A DNA stretch of 64,000 nt from Azolla caroliniana (lineage: Eukaryota > Polypodiophyta). A model generated the notes under the pieces. The model saw nothing but the letters and a program-made list of their open reading frames with translations. It searched no databases and was not told the DNA's origin. Every line of letters starts with the position of its first letter. The stretch's first letter is position 1. A program made the translations under genes and the position numbers. Location: NCBI GenBank assembly GCA_043228905.1, contig JBHGNT010000051.1:114669-178668 (forward strand), given 5' to 3'. Shown here in pieces: positions 10,819-19,283 of this stretch.

Positions 10819-10875
10819 CTATTTTGGCGACCACGATGGGATGATTCATGTGCATTGACAAGCAACGGGGTAACA

Positions 10876-12211
10876 CCATTCTCCGATAATGTGCGCATCT
10901 CTTCCTCCATTGTGGCACGTCAGTTCACGTCTTTCGCCGCTTCTGCGTAACTCTCCGGCTCACGCACTTCCGTCACTCGCGTCATGTACGCATAATGGTG
11001 CGCCATGTACTCATTATACCCGTACCTCTTTACGGGGTTCTTCTAGCGGGTAGATCGGCATAATTCGTGATTACCTGATTTGGTGACCTTTTCGGCTACC
11101 GTCGACCTCTTCCGTAGAGGTTCCTTTTCAGTTTGCCCATAGTCAGACTCGCTCCGATCTGACTCGGCGCTGCCGAAGTCGTATTCCGGCATTTTCTTCT
11201 TGCCTTTTTCCTTGCACGTAAGTCGTCTCCTCGGCTTCCTGCAAGGGGAATGCACAACCGAGTCTCCACTACTCGTCGTCGCATCATCTGGTTGGTCATC
11301 TCGGCCCAACCCCTCATTCGGCCCGCTTAGCCGAAATGAGATCGGACTCTCTATCAGAGCTCCGATGTCCTCATCATGTGGAGGCATTTCAGCCTCACTG
11401 ACACCTCTGACACCTCTCTGCGTCTCTTCGGCTCGATCCGGCTTTGTCCGAATCGGCTTGCTTTTTCCAGCACTCGCTCTCCTTGTGGCCTTTCTTGCCA
11501 CAGTACCAGCAATCCGGCGTGGTCTTCTCTTGTCGTCTTCTAGCGCCGCCATGACTCCCCTTGCTTGCGGATGGTTCAGAATTGCTTCCGTCATCTCGAT
11601 TATGTTGTACTTGTCATCGGCGTGCACACTCGTCGACGCACCCGCGTGGTTTTCTTCTACGAGAAACATTGACTGAAGCTCGAAAAACGAAGGCGTAATC
11701 TCCCTCGTGCAGACTGTCATTCAGAAAGGTCCGAACTTTGACGCCAAGCCACCAAGACAAACCTGCACCATTTCATCTTCCTCAACGTTCACGTTGACGG
11801 AGGCGAGAGAGTCACAGATTTCTTTGATCTTGGTGGTGTAATCAGCCACTGACATATCTCTTTGTTGTACATTGCTGAGCTCCTCTCTGAGCTGCAGCTT
11901 CCTAGCCATTGTGTTGGCGGCGAAAATCTTTTTGAGATTCTCCCACACGTCCTTCGGAGTATTGGCATCCCGAATATAGCTCGAAAGCTTATTGCTCACA
12001 CAGGACACAAAGCAGTACAACACTCTGCTTCCGCTTGTTCCCAAGCCGGATAGTCTCTGTGTGTCGAGTCAAGTGCCACATCGTTTTCTCCTTCGACATA
12101 ACTCCAGTAGCCATGGCCAAGCAGGTACTGGTGCATCTTGTAAAACCAAGATGCGTAGTTGCTTCTGTCAAGCTTTTCAGTCGAAAGTGAGCTTCCCATT
12201 CCTCTGTCCAT
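10876..12211 (-). pseudogene. gag: A1 gag joined by deletion to the INT-RT linker and RT start
   Basis: Gag starts at 12211 (MDRGMGSSLSTEKLDRSNYA). A frameshift lies near 12040, and a nonsense codon at 11721-11723 stands where A2 has Arg. The zinc knuckle CWYCGKKGHKESECW is readable in a shifted frame near 11475-11515. Then a deletion near 11400 joins it to SEAEMPPHDEDIGAL, which in A3 lies after the integrase, so protease and integrase are absent. The linker continues into the RT start (NEYMAHHYAYMTRV, about 11010-10960) and is cut by X1 at 10875. This copy could not have moved by its own enzymes after the deletion. Confidence 0.88.
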
Positions 12212-12303
12212 AGTACTGTCTTTTTCTTCTCCGAAGGCGAACAACTTCAACTCTGTTTCATCACAAACTTTTCTTGTCGGCTGCAGAGGACTTCAACCCT
12301 CAC

Positions 12304-12315
12304 GCTCTGATACCA
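12304..12315 (-). promoter_or_regulatory. A1 primer-binding site
   Basis: The minus strand reads TGGTATCAGAGC immediately after the 5' LTR. It is the initiator-Met tRNA site typical of copia, and it confirms the minus orientation of A1. Confidence 0.9.
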
Positions 12316-12745
12316 TGTAAAAGAATACGTTGTGTGGAAGCCTGTGCGTAAACACGGAGTACACAGTTCAGAGGAATAAGACAGTTTGGTAAAACACAGA
12401 AAACATATAGATGGAGAGGGAGAGGGAGAGACAGAGACAGAGAGAGCAGACAACACAGTTCTATTTCAAAATAATGACCCTTAGTTCTGTACATACTTCT
12501 GCTCAGTGAGCACCTTATATACAAGCCCTGACAATCCGGCTGACACAAGTATTGACAGTACTTGACGCTCATAAATGAGCCACTACACTTACTCCCAAAA
12601 TTATTCCTTACGAGGAATATCTCTCTCGCGGCCTTTCGGTTTACGGACCGATACAGCCAGGTTGTGCGTACTATTTTACGCACCCAATCTACGCACTGGG
12701 TTACATTGCGTACTTCGCACCGAATGTTGAGCTTGTCTCTCAACA
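12316..12745 (-). repeat. A1 5' LTR
   Basis: It is 430 bp, TGTAAAAG to CTCTCAACA, and abuts the target duplication TTTGG at 12746-12750. It differs from the 400-bp partner at many bases and in the length of a GA-rich part. Confidence 0.93.
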
Positions 12746-12750
12746 TTTGG

Positions 12751-13150
12751 TAATGGAGTCATCTCGTGGAAATTGAAACTTCAGGGGTGCAGTACTACAT
12801 CAACGACCGAGGCCGAATATGTAGCCGCATTTGATGCGACAAAAGAGGTCGTATGGCTTGGTCGGCTAGCTTGCATGTTTCGACAAGCCGAAATTGGCTC
12901 GACTCCGATTGTTTATAGCGACAGCCATGGTGTTGTCTCTTTGTTGAAAAATCCGGTTCATCACAAAGGCTCCAAGCATATCGACATTCGATATCATTTC
13001 GTCTGGGACTGCGTCATCTCAGGGAAAATCGGCATTGAGAAGATACCTATAGCTAATAATGTCGTAGACGCCTTGACCAAGTGTCTTTTAGTAGATCAAT
13101 TTCGATCTCTTAGGCAACACATGGGCGTAATGGAGAATCAGTTCGATTAA
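12751..13150 (+). CDS. pol: C2 pol fragment: RNase H and Pol C-terminus
   Basis: This continues 2-399 in phase after removal of A1. It shows STTEAEYVAA, the VYSDSHGVV motif with the catalytic Asp, HIDIRYHFV and the copia C-terminal pattern (NNVVDALTKCL ... FRSLRQHMGV), stopping at 13148-13150. No internal stop is present over the two joined pieces, apart from the altered TNSD in the first piece. The protein end matches C3 closely (VVYSDSQGAV; FRSLRHQMGV), which supports a common family. 13151-13187 is trailing sequence before B2. Confidence 0.9.
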
Positions 13151-13187
13151 ATCGAACACTGCGATACTTTTCGAACACCAAACTTCG

Positions 13188-13584
13188 TGACGCTCAATAT
13201 GCAGAATATTACTCGGCCACAACCGAGTCTCAGATCGTGTCGTTTCGAATCGAACACCGAGAATAGGAATGGAGGTGAATACACGTACACACAGACAATA
13301 TGAGAGAGGGTACACAGTATGTTAACGTGGAAAACCTTGAGAGGGAAAAACCAATAACTCTATACAACTAATAACAACACACATTGTTTGCCCTAGGTCA
13401 TATTTATACTAATATGACTTTCGGGCTATTTACAAATATAGCCCCAGTGGGCACCCTGGAACATATTTACATATATGTCCCTTCATCCGATGAGAGGTTC
13501 TCACCGGGCCTGCAACATCTGATTCTCACCGAGCCTTCATTGCCAGGTACTCATATCCCATCCGGAGGGACCGAAATCCTAACA
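13188..13584 (-). repeat. B2 3' LTR with an internal deletion
   Basis: It is 397 bp, TGACGCTC to CCTAACA. Compared with the 5' LTR it lacks about 149 bp between GAGGGAAAAACCA and ATAACTC. The bases CCA occur at both edges of the missing part. The polypurine tract adjoins at 13585. Confidence 0.92.
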
Positions 13585-14712
13585 AACTCCCCCTTCACTC
13601 CGGCATGGGATGTCTGGTTAGTGCAATTCACTTCCGGCATGTGTCCAGCTTGTCGGACGTCAGCACCTTGGTCAGCAGATCTGACCCATTCTCCTCCGTG
13701 TGGATCTTCGTCAACACAAACTCTCGATCTTCCACTCGCTCCCAAATCCAGTGGTACCTGCGATGGATGTGCTTTGTCCTGGAATGATAGACAGTGTTCT
13801 TTGCAAGGTGGATGGCACTCTGACTGTCGCAGTAGAGCCGGTATTCCTCTTGTTGGATCCCTAGCTCTCCGATCAAGTCCTTCATCCACAGTATTTCCTT
13901 GCCGGCTTCCACAGCTGCCATGTACTCCGCCTCTTCTGCAACCTCGACTGCCACGAAACCACTCCCCCTACATATGTCATAACATATCCTGATGTTGACC
14001 GGTTGGTATCCACATCAGCCGACATATCCGAATCGGTGAAACCGTCAACTTTGGGTTTACCGGAGCCGAATCTGAGACACATACTTGAGGTGCCTTTCAA
14101 GTATCAGAGTATCCATTTTACCGCATTCCAGTGCTCCTTGCCAAGATAGCTCATAAACTGGCTCAGCACTCCGACTACGTATCCGATATCCAATCGGGTA
14201 CACACCATTGCGTACATTAAGCTCCTGACGGTAGAGTCATATGGTATCTTCATCATATCTGCCTTCTCTGTCTTCGTCTTTTGGATTTGCTTACCGGATA
14301 ACCTATAGTTTGCCGGGAGTGTCGATCCGTTGAACCATTGAAGCACCTTTGTCACATACTTCTCCTATGACAGCCACAATTGCTTCTTTGACCGGTCCCG
14401 GATGATATGCATCCCTAGTACCTATCTTGCCGGACCCAAGTCTTTCATTGAGAAGGTCCAGTTCAGAGCCTTCTTCAGCGTTCGTATCTTGACTTGGTCT
14501 CGTCCAACGATCAACATGTCATCCATGTACAGGAGGAATATCAAGAAGTCTCCACCTTCAAACTTCTTCACAAACATGCAGTAATCGGCCTGCGTCTTGT
14601 GGTATCCTTGATCCATCATGAAGGAGTCAAACTTCCGGTACCATTGTAGGGGAGCCTGCTTCAAACCGTAGAGGCTCTTCTTCAACCAGTACACCAGGTG
14701 CTCCTTCCCTTT
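13585..14712 (-). pseudogene. pol: B2 pol: RT C-terminal half and RNase H
   Basis: From right to left the minus strand reads [20 protein letters not shown], the catalytic segment changed to YMDDMLIVG (YVDD in B1), [10 protein letters not shown], then a frame change and a shortened linker (about 14330) where STLPAN follows too soon. RNase H follows with TDSDMSAD, a 22-base deletion removing TVALSTT before EAEYMAA, and YCDSQSAIHLAKN. It ends near KLDTCRK. Stops and frame changes make it non-functional. The upstream gene parts are at 23935-26821. Confidence 0.88.
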
Positions 14713-15107
14713 TGTAAAAAGTAGCGTGCGGAAGCAAGTATGAAGACCGAACAGAAGGAAGGAAAAACAGGTTCAATGGAGAGCTTGAGCTTAAGCGGTA
14801 TATGCGGGAGAGACAGAGAGAGTGAGAGAGAAGACACAAAAAACTATATTCAACAATAATACTCAGTCTGTACATAAGACGTGCTTAGTGAGCACTTTTA
14901 TACAAGTCGTAAAAGGACTGACCGAAGTACTGACAGTACTTCAATGCTCATCAAGAGCTCCTACACTAACTCCCAAATATATTCCTCACGGAATATCATT
15001 CCTAACGACCTCCCGGTTTACGCACTCGGCCTAACCGATCGGTCCCAACCGATCCGGTCCTCGGCTTCTTCAGCCGATCCGGCCGATGTTGAGCTTGTCT
15101 CTCAACA
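14713..15107 (-). repeat. A2 3' LTR
   Basis: It is 395 bp, TGTAAAAAGTAG to CTCTCAACA, the same length as 23535-23929. The polypurine tract complement ctccccctcaagctcaac begins at 15108. 15125-15293 is 3' untranslated sequence between the Pol stop and this tract. Confidence 0.95.
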
Positions 15108-15293
15108 CTCCCCCTCAAGCTCAACTCCAGGCTATTCGGGATCCTCGGGCTCACAGCTCCGGTTCCTCCTGGCTTCACTCCTCACTCGCGCTCCTCGACC
15201 TGTTCGACTCTGCGCGCTTCGATCCTTCCGGTCGGCTTGTCTGCTCATGCGGCCCTTATCAGCTCTTCTGCTGTTGCAGTGTTGACGTTTCTC

Positions 15294-15760
15294 CTACTGC
15301 CTTTTCTTCCGCTTGGGCCTCGGTTGATTCAGCGTGTCTGAATCAAACATCCGAACCGACTCGGCTACCTCTGATCGGTTTTCGCTCTCGTCCGAGTTGG
15401 CTGTCTCCAACTCGTCTTCGGTATTCTCGCCCTCGATGGCGTCATCTCCCCTATGCGTGGTTGGCTTCGGCTCTTTCCTTCGGCTGCTCCCCTTCTGTCC
15501 ACTTTCGGACTTTTCTGTGGGTCCGCCCTCGGCTTCTTCAGCCGATCCGAAGTCGAACTCGACAGACGAGTCAACCGACTCGGTGGTGTCGCGGTCTCCG
15601 CTCCTTTCCTGCTGCCTTGCTTGGTCGTTCGGGACTGTTCTCCCCCTCAAGTTCGGCACGTCAAGGTGACGCAAACCGAGCGCACCTGAGAAGTGCCGCA
15701 ACTTGTCCAAACCAAGAGGCTTTGTGAAGATGTCGGCAGTCTGCCGATCCGTCGGCACGT
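15294..15760 (-). CDS. pol: A2 Pol C-terminus with acidic/basic tail
   Basis: This is the end of the A2 Pol frame, joined in phase to 19284-19464 after removing G1 and one ACGT. It begins with the standard copia end VPTDRQTADIFTKPLGL and LGLRHLDVPNLRG, then runs about 110 residues further: a basic stretch, EFDFGSAEEAEGG, a Lys/Glu-rich middle, EDELETANSDESENRSEVAE, MFDSDT, and a basic end KRKKRQ. Most copia Pol proteins stop shortly after RNase H. The acidic block and its end motif recur in A1 and A3. The function is unknown; the basic end could be a nuclear localisation signal (inference). Confidence 0.8.
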
Positions 15761-16489
15761 TGTCGTGCCTTTCGGCTCCGGATCGTTTGCGTGAGTCGGG
15801 TGGGAACCACTGGGGTTTTGGACTAGGAAGAGGAGAGTTTTAAGGCTAATAAGAATATAAATATGTTGTAAGAAAGAGTTATAGCAAACTCGTGAATCCC
15901 ACGAGTGTATTGTATTAGATTAATCAATATGAATATAAGAATATAAACTTCGGTTGAAAGAGAATGATATAGAATTCTCGTGAATCCCACGAGTATAGTT
16001 TATTAATTGGTGTTTTTTAGAAACATATCTAGTTTCCAAATATTTTTCACACACAATTACATTGTGCTCCCCATCCTTATGTAGTGATGAGGAAGTCTTA
16101 GTAATCCATGCTTTTTCTCTAACTATAGACCCCATGCTTTTCCTATAGATAGACTATATGCTTTATCTAAAGTGATCATGCTTTTTTCTAACTTGTGCGT
16201 TTTTTATCATGCACGCTAGATGTGTATGTGTAGCTTTTTCTTTTGTTATGCGTTTTTCTAATGTTTATCCTAGCGTGAATTTACCTTTCTATGTGGGACA
16301 TCTATGCTTTAACACTAATGAAATGCTAGTGTAATGGTAAGACATTACATTATTAACATGGAGGTGCAAGGTTCGAATCTTGCCCTATGCATGTTCCATT
16401 TATTTTGCTATTTTCTTCTATTTCTTCATTTTTTATTGAATCTAATACTATATACGTTTTTCACGTAGTGTACAAAATACACTACGACA
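15761..16489 (-). repeat. G1 3' LTR
   Basis: It is 729 bp, TGTCGTGCC to CACTACGACA. It contains a twice-repeated motif gaatcccacgagt (about 15893 and 15985) and the tRNA-like segment at 16320-16392. The polypurine tract (minus strand TTTGGAGGGGGTGAG) adjoins the inner edge and overlaps the gag stop codon. Confidence 0.95.
16320..16392 (+). ncRNA. tRNA-like segment with Pol III A and B boxes inside the G1 3' LTR
   Basis: It lies antisense to G1. The A box TAGTGTAATGG (16327-16337) fits TRGYNNARNNG exactly. The B box GGTTCGAATCT (16370-16380) fits GGTTCGANTCC in all but the last base. Spacing between them is 32 bases, as in tRNAs without a long variable arm. A 4-bp D-stem (16329-16332 with 16342-16345), an anticodon-type stem of 4 of 5 pairs with a seven-base loop (16351-16357), and a T-stem (GCAAG/CTTGC) can be drawn. 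The acceptor stem is poor and U33 is missing, so it is not a working tRNA gene. It may be a captured tRNA or SINE head. Confidence 0.6.
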
Positions 16490-16490
16490 C

Positions 16491-18512
16491 TCACCCCCTC
16501 CAAACCCGCACATCCTCCGGTATGTGCCGAAGTTGTTGGTGTTTGTTAGTCTCCTCCGTCCGGTCTCTACCCGATTGGTTTCGTTGCCGGCTCGTAGTAC
16601 CCTCGACTTCTCTTGTTATGTTGACTTTGTCTCTCCATTTGGAGCACATCCATTCTTTCCACCCGAACCATTGTCGACATCCGATCCACCATAGTCTTCG
16701 TTCGCTTTTTGCATGGCCCGCTTGGTCCTTGTCATCCGCGGTAGTATCTTTTCTTGCCCTCTTTCTTTTCTTCATCAATCTCGACTTCTTTTCGGATTTT
16801 CGGTTTAGTCGGATTAGCTTACTTCCGATTCGGTCTCGTCGGATCGTCTTTCGTTTAGTTCGGCTTCCTTTCCGATTTGTATTCGGTCGATCCGGACTCG
16901 GTTGATCGGTTTTTACCGATTCAGTGCTCTTTCGGGTCGGTTTCTTTTCTTTTCTTTTCGTCCGGATTTGCTTTCTTTTCTTCGTTTTCACCTGCCTTGT
17001 TTGGTTCGACTTTCGGCACTTCTTTCCGTTGTTCGCCACGTAGGTCCTCCGATATGTGCTCGTTGTTCGGTCCTCGTGTGGTTGTAATGCATGCTTCTTT
17101 TCTCGCCGTAGCGCGTGCTTCTTTATTCGCCATAACACGCGTTTCTTTATTCGCCGTAGAGCGTGCTCTGTATTACGCGCTTCTCCCGTCGTAGACCCGA
17201 CCTCCGCATTGTCGCACTTTCTTTTAGATTGGAATTTCGGATGGATCATTTTCCATCCGAACCGACTTCCGACTTTACCTTCCTCACCGCCATCTCCCGT
17301 CTCTCCGGTCTCACGTTGGTTCTCGGACACAACCGCCGAAGTCTCTAGATATTGTTGGCATGAATCCTCGGTATTACCTTCTTTCGTAGTTTCACCCTTA
17401 GCATTCTTCTCGGCTATCTCTTCATCGTATTCGTCGGCTTCGACATTTGTTTTCTCTCCGCCACCTTCCGTCTCTTCGGTCTCACGTTGCCTTTCGATCG
17501 CAACCGCCGGAGTCTCTGGAATCAGTGGTGGGGAAGTCTCGATATGGCAATCCGCCATTGATTCGTCCATAGCCACCTCCGATTCGATTTCGTCTTTTGT
17601 GGCTACCTCCTTAATCACATCCGCTTCACACTCTTTATCTGCATCAATTGTGCAAACATCTATTATGCTTACCCCTTTTTGACCCGATGTCTCGGGCACT
17701 TGTATCCCGAAATTTCCTTCTACACTTGAATTATCGGCCTTATCCTTCGCCATCGTTCTTTCACAAGACGAGTGGGTGTCTTGTTCCACTCTTTCTCCCA
17801 TGGTACCATCATGTTGTATTTCGGCCTTCATATTGGCTTCATCGTTTTTCCTCAATCGACCATCCTTCATGGGCCATGTCGTTGTTGACGAGATTCTCAG
17901 CTTCCTTTCATCATGTCTTCGGCATACCCTTTCGACTTTGGCCCAATCCTCGGTAAGGCCGTTCGCACCGTCATCATCTTCGAGTTCGATCCCAATGTCC
18001 ATCCTTTCTTTCCGATCAATCGATCTTACGAACATTAAGACTTTATCTCCTCCCACCAATCTTCGTTCCCGCTCCGAGAGTCGAGCAAAACGATGCTCGA
18101 ACTCTAGGAACGCTTGCGTTGCACTTCGGTGAGTCTTCTCCGACGCCACCCATTCGTCGAATTCTCGTCGATCTCGTCCTGTCCATCTCTCATAGTCATA
18201 TGCCTCCCGTAAAGCTTCTTCAAAGGACTCCCATGTCGAGTTTTGTTGTTGTATCTTGTGGATTCTCTCTTGTAGTTCGTCTGAGGCCACCCGACTAAAG
18301 GATATCACTTGCAATCCTTCCGGTATCCGATATTGCATCATCTCCGCCTTATATTCACGTAGGTAGCGTGACACACCCTTACCGTTGAATTCCCCGTTTC
18401 GTCGCAGAAGCCGCTCTACTGCCGCCTTCATCTCCGACATCGCACGTTGTTCTTGTTGCATCCGCTCAAACATTATCATCATCATGTTCATCGCCTCTTG
18501 TTGATTCTCCAT
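16491..18512 (-). CDS. gag: G1 Gag-like protein, 673 residues
   Basis: This is an uninterrupted frame. I take the Met of MENQQEAMNMMMIMFERMQQ as start; the frame is also open upstream into the primer site but without ATG. Residues about 35-235 match the Gag of G3 (for example EFDEWVASEKTHRSATQAF, ERRLVGGDKVLMFVRSIDR, LEDDDGANGLTEDWAKVERV) and are predicted capsid. Residues about 240-430 are acidic (Glu/Asp/Thr) and about 440-650 strongly basic (Lys/Arg). No CCHC zinc knuckle is visible, so the basic region may bind RNA instead. The stop codon is one base from the 3' LTR. A full frame beside near-identical LTRs suggests recent purifying selection or recent insertion. Confidence 0.85.
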   Translation of the reverse strand: MENQQEAMNMMMIMFERMQQEQRAMSEMKAAVERLLRRNGEFNGKGVSRYLREYKAEMMQYRIPEGLQVISFSRVASDELQERIHKIQQQNSTWESFEEALREAYDYERWTGRDRREFDEWVASEKTHRSATQAFLEFEHRFARLSERERRLVGGDKVLMFVRSIDRKERMDIGIELEDDDGANGLTEDWAKVERVCRRHDERKLRISSTTTWPMKDGRLRKNDEANMKAEIQHDGTMGERVEQDTHSSCERTMAKDKADNSSVEGNFGIQVPETSGQKGVSIIDVCTIDADKECEADVIKEVATKDEIESEVAMDESMADCHIETSPPLIPETPAVAIERQRETEETEGGGEKTNVEADEYDEEIAEKNAKGETTKEGNTEDSCQQYLETSAVVSENQRETGETGDGGEEGKVGSRFGWKMIHPKFQSKRKCDNAEVGSTTGEARNTEHALRRIKKRVLWRIKKHALRREKKHALQPHEDRTTSTYRRTYVANNGKKCRKSNQTRQVKTKKRKQIRTKRKEKKPTRKSTESVKTDQPSPDRPNTNRKGSRTKRKTIRRDRIGSKLIRLNRKSEKKSRLMKKRKRARKDTTADDKDQAGHAKSERRLWWIGCRQWFGWKEWMCSKWRDKVNITREVEGTTSRQRNQSGRDRTEETNKHQQLRHIPEDVRVWRG

Positions 18513-18528
18513 CTCCTTGCCACCCGTC

Positions 18529-18546
18529 TTCACGTCGGGTTCACCA
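18529..18546 (-). promoter_or_regulatory. G1 primer-binding site
   Basis: The minus strand reads TGGTGAACCCGACGTGAA a few bases after the 5' LTR. The same 18 bases occur at 40385, 51800 and 57891, which ties G1 to G3, G4 and G5. It is not the initiator-Met site; I cannot assign the tRNA from memory. Confidence 0.88.
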
Positions 18547-18550
18547 ACTG

Positions 18551-19279
18551 TGTCGTGCCTTTCGGCTCCGGATCGTTTGCGTGAGTCGGGTGGGAACCAC
18601 TGGGGTTTTGGACTAGGAAGAGGAGAGTTTTAAGGCTAATAAGAATATAAATATGTTGTAAGAAAGAGTTATAGCAAACTCGTGAATCCCACGAGTGTAT
18701 TGTATTAGATTAATCAATATGAATATAAGAATATAAACTTCGGTTGAAAGAGAATGATATAGAATTCTCGTGAATCCCACGAGTATAGTTTATTAATTGG
18801 TGTTTTTTAGAAACATATCTAGTTTCCAAATATTTTTCACACACAATTACATTGTGCTCCCCATCCTTATGTAGTGATGAGGAAGTCTTAGTAATCCATG
18901 CTTTTTCTCTAACTATAGACCCCATGCTTTTCCTATAGATAGACTATATGCTTTATCTAAAGTGATCATGCTTTTTTCTAACTTGTGCGTTTTTTATCAT
19001 GCACGCTAGATGTGTATGTGTAGCTTTTTCTTTTGTTATGCGTTTTTCTAATGTTTATCCTAGCGTGAATTTACCTTTCTATGTGGGACATCTATGCTTT
19101 AACACTAATGAAATGCTAGTGTAATGGTAAGACATTACATTATTAACATGGAGGTGCAAGGTTTGAATCTTGCCCTATGCATGTTCCATTTATTTTGCTA
19201 TTTTCTTCTATTTCTTCATTTTTTATTGAATCTAATACTATATACGTTTTTCACGTAGTGTACAAAATACACTACGACA
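18551..19279 (-). repeat. G1 5' LTR
   Basis: It is 729 bp, same as 15761-16489 with one visible C-to-T difference. The end near the primer site carries the family G U5 motif (minus strand CCAAAACCCCAGTGGTTCCC). It abuts ACGT at 19280-19283. Confidence 0.95.
19110..19182 (+). ncRNA. tRNA-like segment inside the G1 5' LTR (B box mutated)
   Basis: This is the second copy of the tRNA-like segment, with A box at 19117-19127 unchanged and B box at 19160-19170 reading GGTTTGAATCT. The single LTR difference I saw therefore falls on the CpG of the B box. Confidence 0.55.
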
Positions 19280-19283
19280 ACGT

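Larger units (their letters stand above)
2539..10875 (-). mobile_element. X1, non-autonomous LTR retrotransposon (LARD-like) with unequal U3 regions
   Basis: X1 interrupts the A1 RT gene. Its outer ends are TGTTGTAG (2539) and GGTAACA (10875), flanked by the exact duplication CCATT (2534-2538 and 10876-10880). Removing it restores the A1 reading frame. The inner organisation is two LTR-like ends around about 1.9 kb without recognisable gag or pol. On the minus strand a primer-site-like sequence TTTTGGCGACCAC follows the right LTR (4975-4987). B1 is inserted in its right LTR. The net length is about 3.0 kb. Element boundaries are certain; the class is inferred. Confidence 0.8.
4988..10875 (-). 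repeat. X1 right (5') LTR, split by B1
   Basis: The LTR is 4988-5487 plus 10824-10875 (about 552 bp) once B1 and one copy of its target duplication are removed. 4988-5313 equals the left LTR. The outer 226 bp are different: reading the plus strand they resemble the U5 end of another LTR followed by TTGGCGACCACGATGGG, that is, the X1 primer-site motif in the opposite orientation. Then come CATGTGCATTGACAAGCA, also present inside the LTR at about 5100, and the terminal GGGGTAACA. Confidence 0.7.
400..12745 (-). mobile_element. A1, family A copia retrotransposon, heavily deleted
   Basis: The ends are TG...CA, with a perfect 5-bp target duplication TTTGG at 395-399 and 12746-12750. The element lies on the minus strand: the primer site is at 12304-12315 and the polypurine tract starts at 800. 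Its own sequence is interrupted by X1 at 2539-10875. Its genes have two internal deletions: one joins the Gag zinc-knuckle region directly to the INT-RT linker (PR and INT lost, about 11400), the other removes the middle of RT (about 2385). LTRs of 400 and 430 bp differ at many places, so this is one of the older layers. Confidence 0.95.
15761..19279 (-). mobile_element. G1, gag-only gypsy-type LTR element (TR-GAG), very young
   Basis: G1 is 3,519 bp with two 729-bp LTRs in which I saw one difference (the C/T in the B box). The 4-bp target duplication ACGT is at 15757-15760 and 19280-19283. The interior is a single uninterrupted gag-like frame. The primer site matches G3, G4 and G5. No protease, RT or integrase is present. 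It must be mobilised by enzymes of an autonomous relative, plausibly of the G4/G5 kind. It disrupts the A2 RNase H gene. Confidence 0.93.

Noticed and set aside
16320-16392. A functional tRNA gene
   Set aside because: The acceptor stem does not pair well, U33 is missing in the anticodon loop and the segment is part of an LTR; annotated only as tRNA-like.
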